64,000 nt of DNA. Source: Virgibacillus proomii. GTDB taxonomy: Bacteria; Bacillota; Bacilli; Bacillales; Amphibacillaceae. Position numbers and translations under genes: made by a program. Each line of letters begins with the position of its first letter. Position 1 is the first letter of the stretch. Positions 8,561-17,970 of the stretch are shown here, piece after piece. The notes beneath the pieces are model-generated. The model worked only from the letters and a program-made list of their open reading frames with translations. It was not told where the DNA came from and ran no database searches. Where the stretch lies: positions 186,001 to 250,000 of the forward strand of contig NZ_JAHLNO010000004.1 in assembly GCF_018916875.1 (NCBI RefSeq), given 5' to 3'.

Positions 8561-9690
8561 AATATCCCTTGGTACTGGCGTCTTGGTTTAATGGATCATG
8601 CCCGCAGAAGCTCCGTATCAAACCGAATGCGATTGGTTGAGTTTCTAAAGGAGTTATTTATTCAATTGTTTTCAAGCTTCATTCATCATACAAGCACAAT
8701 GTCTGAAAATAAGATACGGTCAAATAACTATAAAAGGTATTTGCCGCATCAGTCGTATCAATGCTGTAAAAATTGAAGTAAGTAAAGGCTTTACGTTATA
8801 GAAACGCCTGATATGTGAAGAGATCACAGGAAAAACTGTAGTCTTAACACATACGAAAGCAAATATAGTACGGGGAAATGATGTATTTATTGGAGAAACA
8901 TTGTGAAATTGAGACTTTATTTTATCAACATCAATACACAATTGCACGTACTGCAACCGTAATGCAGATCGTAAAGGAGACGTTATAAATTTGGGGCTAT
9001 CGCTTTTTTGCTGTACTTGGTTTACTTGTATCCGTTGTGTTATATATTAGCTTAATAGGAAGTGTAATTTTTGGTTAGGCGGTAGTGTTTTGCGTACAAT
9101 TGGTGTAGATCAAATTGAAATGACATTTATGCCGAATACGCCAACCTTTTCAATGATAATTAAAATTAGCTGCATTTATCCATGAAACGAGAATCATAAG
9201 AATATGATGTATTTTTTTCGGTCCATTGTTTTATCTTTAGTATAAATATGTAAGAGAGTCAGGAATCAGATTTTGGCACCGCTTTCTTTGCGGGAGAAAT
9301 AGACCCAAACTTAATTTGTGATATTGTTAAATGGTCAGGCATTCAATCCCCTATAATCTGATTTTAAATGATCGCGACATATGGCAAGTGTGGTAACTGA
9401 TGAAAAGTTATAAAGCTTTTATGACAATGTTCCGTACATCAGTTAGTTTTATTTTCTTTTTTAGAGCAAATCGTGCTGATAGATTTTACGAAAAAACCAT
9501 TTATTTCATAGTGCAATGCCCATCCATAAATTTTACTAAGAAGAATTTATGGTGTTTTTTTATTTTTAATTCGAACGAATGCTTTTAAAAAAAGAAGGGT
9601 TTTTATGCTAAATCATATCGATTTTCAGCATAAAATTAAATTAGTCACAAACAATAAAGACTGTTATTAATGGAAAATGGAGATGATCAG
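8561..9690. other. Gene-poor decayed stretch
   Basis: No intact gene is supported. The broken translation around 8740-8985 contains IVRGNDVFIGE and CEIETLFYQHQYTIAR-like segments that weakly recall the beta-helical end of bactofilins such as YhbE/YhbF. A further short fragment near 9050-9180 reads GSVLRTIGVDQIEMTF. A hairpin (CCATAAATTTTAC/AATTTATGG) near 9521-9553 could be a terminator. The stretch looks like degraded coding DNA. Confidence 0.35.
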
Positions 9691-10953
9691 ATGACAAATA
9701 TTAGAGAAATCCCCATGGAAGAAGGGGTAGATAATACTTTAAGCTTGATTAGAGAAGGATATATGTATATTTTAAACAGACGTAAAAGTTTTAATTCTGA
9801 TATCTTTACAACCAGGTTATTTGGAAAGAAAGCAATCTGCATGGGAGGAAAAGAAGCTGCAAAAATTTTCTATGATGCGAAGAAGTTTAAGAGAAAAGGC
9901 GCGGCTCCAAATCGAGCAGTACAAACATTGTTTGGCAAAAATGGTGTACAAATGTTAGATGGAAAAAATCACAAACATCGTAAGGAAATGTTTATGTCCA
10001 TCATGTCTTCTTCAAGACTTGATAATCTCAGTGATGTTACTAAAAGACAATGGGAAATAGCTATGAGTAAATGGGAGCAGATGGATGAGGTGATTCTTTA
10101 TAACGAAGTAAAGGAAATGTTGTGTAAGATTGCTTGTGAGTGGGCTGGTGTACCTGTTCAGGAAAATGAAGTAAAAGAATTAGCACAAGATTTAGGGGCA
10201 ATGTTTGAGTCGCCAGCTACCATTGGACCAAACCATTGGCGAGGAAGGAATTCACGGAATCGCGTAGAAAAGTGGGCAGCTGAACTTATAAATAAGGTTC
10301 GTAATGGAAAAGTAAAGGTTCCAGAATATACTGCATTACATACATTTTCTTGGCATCGTGATATAGCTGGAAATCTTCTTGATGCTAATATTGCTGCTGT
10401 TGAAGTGCTTAATATTTTACGACCAATTGTTGCAATCGCAATATACATTAACTTTCTGGCATTGGCAATACATCATTATCCAGAGGAAAGAAAGAAACTG
10501 ATCTCCGAGAATGAGGAAAGATATGCTGACATGTTTGTACAAGAAGTACGAAGATTTTATCCGTTTTTTCCATTTGTTGCGGCACTGGTAAAAAATGATT
10601 TTACATGGAATGGCTATAAATTTGAAAAAGATACATTAACTTTGCTTGACCTTTATGGTACTAATCACGATTCTAAAATATGGGAAAATCCGGAAATATT
10701 TCAGCCCAATCGTTTTGCCAAAAAGGAGACCAACCCATTTGATTTTATTCCACAGGGTGGTGGCGAATATTTTATGGGACATCGCTGTGCTGGTGAATGG
10801 GTGACTATCGAAGTGATGAAAGTGAGTCTGGATTATCTGGCTAAACGAATGAATTATGATGTGCCTGATCAGGACTTAAGCTTTAGTATGGTAAGAATTC
10901 CTAGTATCCCTCATAGTAAAGTAATTCTTAAAAGTGTGAAGAGAAAAATATAA
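9691..10953 (+). CDS. cypC: Cytochrome P450 fatty acid hydroxylase (CypC, CYP152)
   Basis: A 420-residue heme enzyme matching the CypC/P450-BS-beta family, which hydroxylates long-chain fatty acids at the alpha or beta carbon using hydrogen peroxide. The heme-ligand Cys lies in [15 protein letters not shown] near residue 366. The diagnostic active-site Arg lies in the [10 protein letters not shown] segment, as in CYP152 enzymes that bind the substrate carboxylate. The second ATG at 9691 is chosen because GGAGATGATCAG precedes it; an earlier in-frame ATG at 9670 has no such site. The family length is about 417. It appears monocistronic. Confidence 0.9.
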   Translation: MTNIREIPMEEGVDNTLSLIREGYMYILNRRKSFNSDIFTTRLFGKKAICMGGKEAAKIFYDAKKFKRKGAAPNRAVQTLFGKNGVQMLDGKNHKHRKEMFMSIMSSSRLDNLSDVTKRQWEIAMSKWEQMDEVILYNEVKEMLCKIACEWAGVPVQENEVKELAQDLGAMFESPATIGPNHWRGRNSRNRVEKWAAELINKVRNGKVKVPEYTALHTFSWHRDIAGNLLDANIAAVEVLNILRPIVAIAIYINFLALAIHHYPEERKKLISENEERYADMFVQEVRRFYPFFPFVAALVKNDFTWNGYKFEKDTLTLLDLYGTNHDSKIWENPEIFQPNRFAKKETNPFDFIPQGGGEYFMGHRCAGEWVTIEVMKVSLDYLAKRMNYDVPDQDLSFSMVRIPSIPHSKVILKSVKRKI

Positions 10954-11787
10954 TCACCTTTGTTATGATGTTAGCGGGATTCAAAACGTTACGGAATAAC
11001 GGTATCTAAGTTGACACAGATACAAATAAAATATATGTAGATAGGTTAACAGATGCTCCTGTTAAAAAATCAAGTTTAAAATACTACACTGTTAAATCTA
11101 TTGATTTGGTTAGTGAACTAGCTGTTAAATATGGTGGCCGCAGAAATAAATTTAAAAATGAAGTAACCTGTCTAAACCAATAAAATTTACGTTGGTTAGA
11201 AATTGCGTCTTAAATAACATCAGCCCCTCTTTGTTGAGGGGGCTATACATAAGATGGGATGGGTATCTTTTTTAGTTTGTACAGGATAGTTCTTTTTAAA
11301 CAATGAAGGACAAAGGTTCAACTTTGTTAGAGGTGTATATGTACGATTTTCTTTAACACTTACCAATACGTATAACAGAACAGCTGTTGTGACTAATAGA
11401 ATAGCCACAGCAACTTTTCCTCGATTGCTTAGCCCAGTCTACACATTCTACCTCCATCTTTCTTCGTTTATGTAATATTTGATTTTGAGAGATATATAAT
11501 CCTATAAGGTCACTATCTAGAAACCACATATAGAACAAGTATAAGTTGAAGGATTTAGAAATAGTGACAATTTTACACTATATTGAATATAAAGAACCGA
11601 AAAAGCAAGGATATAAAAATGTAATAAAAAATAGACCATTGAATCACAGTGGCAATAAAAAGATGAAAAGTGTAAAATCAGAATAGGATAACTAAGTAAA
11701 TCTTCATAAAAAAGGTTTTGGAAAATTGGTAAAGTTAAAACCAGAGGTGACGTAATTCATTAGTTAATATGTGAAGCTATCAGTTGG
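10954..11787. other. Intergenic stretch with gene fragments
   Basis: A start-less open frame at about 11018-11182 ends in YGGRRNKFKNEVTCLNQ and looks like the tail of a lost gene. On the minus strand, 11220-11408 could encode a 62-residue peptide (GTG start, GAGG upstream) with an N-terminal membrane helix AILLVTTAVLLYVLV and no recognised homologue. A hairpin at 11220-11246 (AGCCCCTC/GAGGGGGCT) could terminate it. None of these is secure. Confidence 0.35.
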
Positions 11788-11976
11788 TTTTATTCTGCAT
11801 GTAAGGTGCCGAAGACTCCCGCTTCAAGATCCTGAGTTGGTACAAAAGGGTCTAAGTGGGAGAAAACGACACCTAAATGTTCGATTCGTTCAAGGGCTTT
11901 TAGGTCATACCCTTCTAGGTACTAACATACAGTAGGAGATGGAAGAAAACTCCTACTGTATGAAGTTTCACTTTAT
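11788..11976 (+). repeat. Modular hairpin repeat copy
   Basis: The copy starts at TCTGCATGTAAGGTGCCG. Hairpin 1 pairs CTCCCGCTT with AAGTGGGAG, enclosing the conserved loop GATCCTGAGTTGGTAC. The anchor CACCTAAATGTTCGATTCG follows. Hairpin 2 pairs CATACAGTAGGAG with CTCCTACTGTATG, and the copy ends in the anchor GAAGTTTCACTTTATA. It carries no 60-bp tandem unit. Confidence 0.8.
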
Positions 11977-12134
11977 AAACGAAGAATTAACAGTATTATT
12001 AGTAAACATTTTTCCTATCATACAGTGACAGTAAATGAACTGGAAAAAGTATATATTCGTAAAAAAATATACAAAAATACAGTATCACATAGAAGGTTAT
12101 AATATTACAAAACATATTAAACGGGGTTTGTAAG

Positions 12135-13028
12135 ATGAATATTGAAAAAGTTAAATATTTTATTGATTTAGTAGAATGTAGAAGTTTTACTGAAACAGCA
12201 AAGAAGAATTATGTATCTCAAACTACCATTAGTCAACAAATTGCTTCACTTGAAAAAGAGTTTGACATGCAATTAATTGACAGAAAACAAATTCCTATTG
12301 AACCAACACAAGCTGGATCGATTTTTTATGAAGAGGCGATTGTGCTCTGGAAGCAATACAATCATATGCAAGCTCAGATGAGGAATTATCAGCAATGTCA
12401 TACTCAACTATTGTCTATAGAATATTCGGCTTTGACGGATATTCAAGTTTTATTAAGTTTTATTACCTCGTTCAAAGAACTGAATCCAACGATTAACCTA
12501 AAATTAAATAAGGTATTGTTAAAGGATATTTCAGAATTCCTAAGAAAAGGGATATATGATGCTGCAATTGCTGTTGATTCAGAATTTAAAGGAAAAGAGG
12601 ATATTTTAACACATACATTATACAGAGGAAGATATTGTGCGGTTGTGGGTAAGCAGCATTCCCTTTTCCATAATAGGACTATTTCAAAAGAAGAACTATA
12701 TAAATATCCACTTGTCATGCTGAATTCAACTGCGATTGGAACCTCCTATTATTTAATGATTCAAAATGCGATAAAGGATGGATATGAGCCAAATATACTG
12801 CAAATGGTCGATGATGTCGAAACAGAGTTATTTTATATCGTAACAGAGAATTTAATTGGGTTTTTACCAGATAATTATAGCCTTGCATACCCAAAAGATG
12901 AGGTTCGATTAATCCCATTAAAAGATTCACATCACACTTTTAAAATAGAAATAGGCTATTTAAAAAATAATACGAATCCATCATTACAACGATTTCTTCT
13001 TCAAATACAAGATTCGTTTCCCCAATAG
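12135..13028 (+). CDS. LysR-family transcriptional regulator
   Basis: A 297-residue LysR-type regulator. The N-terminal winged helix reads FIDLVECRSFTETAKKNYVSQTTISQQIASLEKEF at residues 10-44, followed by an effector-binding domain of two alpha/beta lobes. ACGGGGTTTGTAAG before the ATG gives a weak ribosome site. An NAD(P)-binding oxidoreductase gene follows 85 bp downstream in the same direction and is the likely target. The effector cannot be deduced. Confidence 0.88.
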   Translation: MNIEKVKYFIDLVECRSFTETAKKNYVSQTTISQQIASLEKEFDMQLIDRKQIPIEPTQAGSIFYEEAIVLWKQYNHMQAQMRNYQQCHTQLLSIEYSALTDIQVLLSFITSFKELNPTINLKLNKVLLKDISEFLRKGIYDAAIAVDSEFKGKEDILTHTLYRGRYCAVVGKQHSLFHNRTISKEELYKYPLVMLNSTAIGTSYYLMIQNAIKDGYEPNILQMVDDVETELFYIVTENLIGFLPDNYSLAYPKDEVRLIPLKDSHHTFKIEIGYLKNNTNPSLQRFLLQIQDSFPQ

Positions 13029-13112
13029 GTTATAAGTTTTTTGTATTTGATTTTGTTCAGTGCTTCACTTAATGTTTAGTTATAGATACTTTCAAAAGGA
13101 GTGCTAGAAATT

Positions 13113-14054
13113 ATGGGGAAATTATTATTGACTGGTATTGATGGAAATTTAGGTAGGCAAGCAGCTGAATATTTATTAGAATTGGTTGATAAAGATAAAG
13201 TTATTTTTTGCGGCTATAATCCTACAGCTTTAAAAAAGTACGAAAAACAAGGTATTGAAACACATGTGACCAATTTTAATAAATTGGATGGGCTAGCAGA
13301 CGCTTTTACTGGTGCGGATAAACTTGCTTTAATATCTATGCCTTTTGTTGGATTAAAACGTCAACTTGCACATAAAAACGTTATAGACGCTGCTAAGAAA
13401 GCTGGCGTAAAACAAATCATCTATACATCATTAGTAAATGCAGCGGATAAATCAAATCCAAGTGTTGAAAAAATTGATCATATTTATACGGAAGAATACA
13501 TTAAAAGTATCGGTTTAGATTATATTTTTCTTCGTAATTCTCAATATGCCGAAGCAATGATTTCAAATTACTTCACATATGTTAAGGGTGATGGAGTACT
13601 AAAAAATAGCCAAGGTGATGGAAAAATGGCATATATTTCACGTAAAGATTGTGCAAAAGCTGTTGCATTTTCGATAGCATCTAATGAGTATCAAGAAGCT
13701 ATTTTAAATATTAATGGACCGGAACTAATGACCATTTCTGAGTTTATAGCAATTGGAAATAGAGTTACGGGCAACCATGTAACTTATGAAGAAATTACGG
13801 ATGAAGAAAATTATGCTATCTTTGATGCAATGGGAGTTCCTAGAACAACTGATGGTGAATTTAAAGAAGGCTCCGAGGCTCCATTTTCATCAGATGGTAT
13901 GGTCACTTTTGCTCAAGCTATTCGTTTGGGAAAAATGGATGTATTTACGGATGACTTTAAGAAACTTACAGGTCAAGACTCTCTTACAGTGGAATATATG
14001 TTTGAACATGCTAATCAATTTCAAATAGGTAATCGTCATTCAAAAGATAACTGA
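13113..14054 (+). CDS. NmrA/YtfG-like NAD(P)-binding oxidoreductase
   Basis: A 313-residue atypical short-chain dehydrogenase. The N-terminal TGIDGNLGRQAAEYLL carries the glycine-rich dinucleotide-binding loop, and VIFCGYNPTALKKYE follows where NAD(P) ribose contacts lie. The family includes quinone reductases (YtfG/QorB) and NmrA-like redox sensors. The ATG at 13113 is preferred because AAAAGGAG lies 10-12 bases before it. The LysR gene just upstream is its probable regulator. Its role is likely NAD(P)H-linked reduction of quinones or carbonyls. Confidence 0.8.
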   Translation: MGKLLLTGIDGNLGRQAAEYLLELVDKDKVIFCGYNPTALKKYEKQGIETHVTNFNKLDGLADAFTGADKLALISMPFVGLKRQLAHKNVIDAAKKAGVKQIIYTSLVNAADKSNPSVEKIDHIYTEEYIKSIGLDYIFLRNSQYAEAMISNYFTYVKGDGVLKNSQGDGKMAYISRKDCAKAVAFSIASNEYQEAILNINGPELMTISEFIAIGNRVTGNHVTYEEITDEENYAIFDAMGVPRTTDGEFKEGSEAPFSSDGMVTFAQAIRLGKMDVFTDDFKKLTGQDSLTVEYMFEHANQFQIGNRHSKDN

Positions 14055-14189
14055 ACAACTAATAACATTAACAAAAACAAGCCTATTTTATAGCTAGAAC
14101 GGATTTATCCTATATCTAACTTGCCGTAAGCCTACCACTTCTGTATATACGAGGAGTCTAGGGGAGATAACGGTACCCAAATATTCACT

Positions 14190-14335
14190 ATTACATTGGC
14201 TGATTCTTTTCCGATCGCTTCTTAAATAGTAGCTACTCCATATATTGTTTTAAAGTGGCAAAGTGTTTTTCAATATTCGTTCATCAATGTAAGCTGCTGC
14301 ATTCATTAGAATATAGTATAAAATACTCCCACTCC
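14190..14335 (-). pseudogene. Degraded partial copy of dps
   Basis: This stretch repeats the middle of the nearby dps gene with substitutions and deletions. For example, GCTGATTCTTTTCCGATCGC occurs near 14200-14220 and the intact counterpart near 14870-14890. The similarity continues through TTTTAAAGTGGCAA and TCATCAATGTAA, after which a block is missing. A stop interrupts the frame. It is a local duplication that has decayed. Confidence 0.75.
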
Positions 14336-14654
14336 TGTACATCCCGGTTGAAAATCATTGCTGAAGTTAGTGAAACAAAAGCATAAATCTTCTACCAAAA
14401 TTGTAGAAGTATGAAGGTCAACCATTAGCAGAAAATTATAGTGAAGTAATTTTTTTATCATTACTAAGTAAAAGTTTGAGTTTATTGGATAAATAGAAAT
14501 AGTTTTAATTATATCGTATTGACAACGCGGTAACAAAGTAAAAATCAACATCCGTTAATTTTCCTTATTATAAAAATAAGGAATTATATTTAAAAAGGAT
14601 AATCTATAAAACTGCTAAAATAGTTAATCATAGAAACGCAACAAATGCTAGGCA

Positions 14655-14686
14655 CCATCCATGGGGATAGTCGTCCTCATGGATGG
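14655..14686 (-). terminator. Hairpin after dps
   Basis: CCATCCATG pairs with CATGGATGG just past the dps stop. The following bases on the minus strand are only weakly T-rich, so termination strength is uncertain. Confidence 0.5.
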
Positions 14687-14694
14687 AAGTATCC

Positions 14695-15135
14695 TTATTT
14701 TGCATTGAATGCATTTAGCATCCATATATGTTGTTCTAATGAAGTTTTTATGCCGATAAATAGATCACTTGTAGGCTGATCTAGTAAATCCTCTGCTGCT
14801 TCAATAATCTCCTTGGAGTCATCAACAATTTTTTGGAAATCTTTAGCTATTTGATCCACCATCTCATTGGCTGACTCTTTTCCGATCGCTTCTTCAATAG
14901 TAGCTACTTCCATATATTCTTTTAAAGTGGCAAGCGGTTTTCCTTGAATGGTTAAAATTCGTTCAGCGATTTCATCAATGTAATCTGCTGCTTCATTATA
15001 ATATTCTTCAAACTTCTCATGTAGTGTAAAAAATTCCGGTCCCTTTACATACCAATGATAATTATGAAGCTTTGTATTAAGTATATTCCAGTTGGCAAGT
15101 TGTTTGTTAAGTGCATCGATTAATTGTTGATTCAT
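14695..15135 (-). CDS. dps: Dps-family ferritin-like protein
   Basis: A 146-residue four-helix protein of the Dps/MrgA family, which oxidises and stores iron with hydrogen peroxide and shields DNA under oxidative stress. The ferroxidase motif HNYHWYVKGPEFFTLHEKFE (near residues 24-43) and the following DYIDEIAERI carry the conserved His, Asp and Glu ligands. AAGGAGTGGGGATAG precedes the ATG. The promoter region 15140-15240 is extremely AT-rich, and no convincing PerR box could be assigned. Confidence 0.9.
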   Translation of the reverse strand: MNQQLIDALNKQLANWNILNTKLHNYHWYVKGPEFFTLHEKFEEYYNEAADYIDEIAERILTIQGKPLATLKEYMEVATIEEAIGKESANEMVDQIAKDFQKIVDDSKEIIEAAEDLLDQPTSDLFIGIKTSLEQHIWMLNAFNAK

Positions 15136-15347
15136 CTATCCCCACTCCTTGTAATTTATTTTATTTCAATCTATATTATACACTTAAATTATAATATTAT
15201 CAAATAATAATAATTATAATAAATGCAACTGATAATCTATCAGAATTAGCTTCTATTGGGTTTGTCAGATGAAATAAGCAACTCTCAACGAGAAGATTTT
15301 GATAAATAGCCAGTTCCAGTTGCATAATATACAGAAAAAAGCATATT

Positions 15348-16020
15348 ATGTATAAAAATAAAGGCCGGCTGATTGTCTTTATAATTCCGTTCTCAATAAG
15401 ATTTACTTATAAAGTACAAATAAAGAGGGGGAAAAGATCGCTTTATTCTAGACAAATAGTAAATATATATCAAAAAATTATTGAAAAGCAGAACTTCTTT
15501 ACTAAAATTTATCCAACTCTGCATCAACAGTTTAGTGCTGAAAACTTATTCGCTTTTATCGAGCTAACAAACAGCATGAATCATTCAATGATGAATTATT
15601 TACAAGCGAAAGGTCTACAATTGACCTATATCGATCATATAATTAAAGGCTTATATAACACTTGTCAAAATTTAAATAACGGATTATTGATACTATCCGT
15701 AACCTCCGTCGACCAATATAAACAGGCAGTCCCAAAGAAAGCAATTTGTTTTATATACAAATAGGAGCTTTAATACCGGAGATCATGGTAACACTAGATA
15801 TTTCTTTACTTGCCAATCCATCAGCAATCGAGGATTTTTTATTAAATGGAATGACAATCGCCAGGATTAATTATGCCTTACGGAGATTGGTATGATTGGG
15901 GGGAATTGATCAAAGTAATTCGACAAGTGGAGAAGGAACTGGAATTAAGCGGGTTTAATTTACCAAAATGTAAGATCTATATGGACTTAGCTGGTCTTAA
16001 AATTAGAGTCAGTCCAATTC
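15348..16020 (+). pseudogene. Pyruvate-kinase-like gene, frameshifted and truncated
   Basis: Three consecutive fragments read as one protein. The first is an N-terminal region with ENLFAFIELTNSM (15348-15764). Then comes PEIMVTLDISLLANPSAIED and LLNGMTIARINYA, matching the pyruvate-kinase MVTLD and NGMxxARIN motifs. The last is KIYMDLAGLKIRVSPI, the family's MDLxGPKIR motif with Pro changed to Leu. Stops and frame changes separate them. At about 16018 the reading enters a copy of the hairpin repeat and the remaining C-terminal part of the gene is gone. The N-terminal extension is known from a Bacillus subgroup of pyruvate-kinase-like proteins. Confidence 0.65.
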
Positions 16021-16162
16021 AAAGTGCTTTTCTTTACAAGGACATGGAAAGCTGTGACAGCGACACATCGCGGTTTTTCAAAGGCTCGAGATTATAGCCT
16101 TTGATCTAATTCTTTGCCGTAGGGAATAAAGGAAAAGCCTTACGGAATGAAGTTTTACTTTA
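16018..16162 (+). repeat. Modular hairpin repeat copy interrupting a gene
   Basis: The copy begins with CAAAGTGCTTTTCTTTACAA. It continues with the core GGAAAGCTGTGACAGCGACA, the GAGATTATAGCC anchor and a degenerate hairpin 2 (CCGTAGGG and CCTTACGG arms), and ends ATGAAGTTTTACTTTA. Its left end fuses with the pyruvate-kinase-like reading frame. Confidence 0.75.
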
Positions 16163-16178
16163 TTTATGTTTTAAAATT

Positions 16179-16301
16179 GTCGTTAAAAATATTTTTAAAA
16201 ATATTCGGTGTAAATTACTTATGAACTTCCTTGTATAAATTGATTTTTATTATAACAAGTAATTTCATTGTGTTTACACCGAATGTTTTGTTTTTAACGT
16301 C
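16179..16301. repeat. Imperfect palindromic element (MITE-like)
   Basis: About 120 bp with long inverted arms. CGTTAAAAA near 16181 pairs with TTTTTAACG near 16291. ATTCGGTGTAAA pairs with TTTACACCGAAT, and AATTACTT pairs with AAGTAATT near the centre. It has no coding capacity. It could be a miniature mobile element or the remains of two transposon ends. Confidence 0.6.
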
Positions 16302-16352
16302 TGAGCAGGAAATGATGATGCATAGGTACATAAAAATATTTATAATTTAAGC

Positions 16353-16565
16353 TTAGAATTTGGATTGATCGCTTAAGTCAGGATCATAATGGTTAAAAGA
16401 ACTGGAGCGACTACTTACACTAATGGAATCACCTGTATTCAATGCTCCAGCTCCAGTGTTTGATTTACTAGTATCGGATGGTGACAAGCTATAGATATCA
16501 CCGACATTTACTAGTGAACCAGGTCCTACACGTACTACTTTTACTGGCCCTACAACGGAAGACAT
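16353..16565 (-). CDS. GerPA/GerPF-family spore germination protein
   Basis: A 70-residue protein of the GerPA/GerPF type. The start MSSVVGPVKVVRVGPGSLVN, the following VGDIYSLSPSDTSKSNTGAG and a Ser-rich end match the family. GerP proteins are inner spore coat proteins that let germinants reach their receptors. It is a lone gene here, without the usual gerPABCDEF operon, so it is probably a paralogue. AGAAGGTGGTAAAAC precedes the ATG. Confidence 0.8.
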   Translation of the reverse strand: MSSVVGPVKVVRVGPGSLVNVGDIYSLSPSDTSKSNTGAGALNTGDSISVSSRSSSFNHYDPDLSDQSKF

Positions 16566-16973
16566 GTTTTACCACCTTCTATTAAATTCGGTTTATTACT
16601 TTATGATATGATATTCACCTATTATTTGTGCTTTTTATTATTTTTTAGATTAATTATTTTATGAGGTGTTGCAGCAGCCTATGTGCCTTGAGGAGATGTC
16701 AAATTTGGTAAGATGATTGTAATAAGAAAAAATGCATAAAATAAAAGTGTAATAGTGCAAGCCAATGTCTTTTCTTATATGATCTCCACAACCTTTAGTT
16801 TTTTAGTTACACTTCCAGCTTGCGCTTTTATTCACTTTAATTTAGAGAAACATAAAGAAAGCAGGGAATAGCTGCATGAATCATTCACTATCATTTATTA
16901 ACGTAAAAAAGTTTGATAGATGGAAGCAGTATTTTAGTTGAAAGGAAGAATGTAGTGCCTCTTCAAAACAACA
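16566..16973. other. Intergenic, promoter of the GerP-like gene
   Basis: The minus-strand promoter of the spore gene must lie within the first 100 bp. Elsewhere only weak inverted repeats are seen (GTGCAAGC near 16756 and GCTTGCGC near 16820). No gene is supported. Confidence 0.4.
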
Positions 16974-17292
16974 TTAGCCATAATAACCTGGCCCGTAGCC
17001 GTAATATCCGGGACCATATCCATAATATGGACTAACGAGAGAAGCACCTAGTAAACCGCCAGCTAAGCCTCCTAAAAATAGACCACCAAAAAAGGCCTCC
17101 TCCAGAAAAATGGTCTGCCAAATCCAAAAAATGGTCTATCGAAGCCAAAAAAAGGTCTGCCAAACCCCCATCCCCAAGGTCGAATTACCTTTCATCATTT
17201 GACATTTCATTCGTAGCTAAATCATCATGGTATGATTCATTGTTCGCTAATTCGTTATGATTTACATCTTGATATTGTAAATAATCCATCAT
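16974..17292 (-). pseudogene. Gly/Tyr/Phe-rich small protein, frameshifted (coat-like)
   Basis: A 35-residue Asn/Asp-rich start (MMDYLQYQDVNHNEL) ends in a stop. Another frame then gives RPWGWGFGRPFFGFDRPFF, and a third gives GGLAGGLLGASLVSPYYGYG with two GPGYYG-type repeats before TAA at 16974. Joined, they make a low-complexity Gly/Tyr/Phe-rich protein like many small spore-coat or surface proteins of Bacillaceae. At least two frameshifts are needed. It adjoins a GerP-like gene, but a spore role is only inferred. Confidence 0.6.
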
Positions 17293-17457
17293 TTTACCCT
17301 CCTATCCGCGTATATGATGTGGTTATTCATCTAATAATAAAATGACTGGGCTTTTTTTATCTGAATTCGCAATTTTAATGATGTTTTGAAAAAGCAAATG
17401 GATGTGTTATTAAAGGGGGTGATTGTCTGTTTGAGATAGTTAGAGCAGGCTACTTGA

Positions 17458-17481
17458 TTTTATACCTATAGGGGTATAAAA
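17458..17481. promoter_or_regulatory. CsoR/CstR-type palindromic operator
   Basis: TTTTATACC and GGTATAAAA are perfect 9-bp arms around TATAGG. The ATACC..GGGGTAT core resembles operators of the CsoR family, including the persulfide sensor CstR. It lies 35 bp before the glutaredoxin start, where it would overlap the promoter. Confidence 0.55.
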
Positions 17482-17516
17482 TGAGGTTAAATGAATATGA
17501 AAAGGAGAGAAATAAT

Positions 17517-17753
17517 ATGATGGCTACGGCTGAAGTATATGTAACATCAACATGTCCATTTTGTACGATGATGACAAATTATTTAAAAGAAAATAATATC
17601 CCTTATAAGACGATTAATATTGAAACAGATCAACAAGCTGCCAAACGTTTAGTTGAAACAACAGGGCAACTGGGAGTCCCACAAACAAAAATTAATGGAA
17701 AATGGATCATTGGCTTTGACCCAAACAGGGTGCAGCAAGCTTTAAAAGGATAA
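17517..17753 (+). CDS. Glutaredoxin-family protein
   Basis: A 78-residue thioredoxin-fold protein with the dithiol active site TSTCPFCTMM (Cys 13 and 16), the cis-Pro motif GVPQTKING and the GFDPNRVQQAL ending of the glutaredoxin family. It likely reduces disulfides or persulfides using low-molecular-weight thiols such as bacillithiol. The ATG at 17517 is chosen because AAAGGAGAG lies a few bases before it; an ATG at 17481 lacks such a site. A CsoR/CstR-type palindrome upstream suggests control by copper or reactive sulfur. Confidence 0.87.
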   Translation: MMATAEVYVTSTCPFCTMMTNYLKENNIPYKTINIETDQQAAKRLVETTGQLGVPQTKINGKWIIGFDPNRVQQALKG

Positions 17754-17757
17754 GCAA

Positions 17758-17907
17758 TTGAAGAAGAAAAACATCATATCTTGTAAGAGTTGCTCTTTAT
17801 CGGAATTACCCCAAGATAAACAGACGAAACACCTCGTTTCTTTTTGTCCTGGTCATTATGGCTTGTTACTAACGGCGATTGTCATTCTGATTATGCAATG
17901 GATGTAG
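17758..17907 (+). CDS. Small Cys-containing membrane peptide
   Basis: A 49-residue product from TTG at 17758, with AAAAGGA seven bases upstream inside the end of the glutaredoxin gene. The N-terminal half has CKSCSLSE and a further Cys in FCPGHYG. The C-terminal half is one membrane helix, GLLLTAIVILIMQWM. The four-base gap to the glutaredoxin gene indicates co-transcription. A thiol or metal role is plausible, but I do not recognise the family. Confidence 0.6.
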   Translation: MKKKNIISCKSCSLSELPQDKQTKHLVSFCPGHYGLLLTAIVILIMQWM

Positions 17908-17932
17908 TGACAAAATATAAATCCATTGATAT

Positions 17933-17970
17933 AGCTGCCCGATTTAAAAAATGTAGTGGGCAGCTTTTTT
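17933..17970 (+). terminator. Terminator of the glutaredoxin mini-operon
   Basis: AGCTGCCC pairs with GGGCAGCT across a 17-base loop, followed by TTTTT. A hairpin repeat begins exactly at the end of the T run. Confidence 0.8.

Noticed and set aside
15140-15240. PerR box upstream of dps
   Set aside because: The region is so AT-rich that near-matches are expected; the best match to TTATAATNATTATAA had several mismatches.
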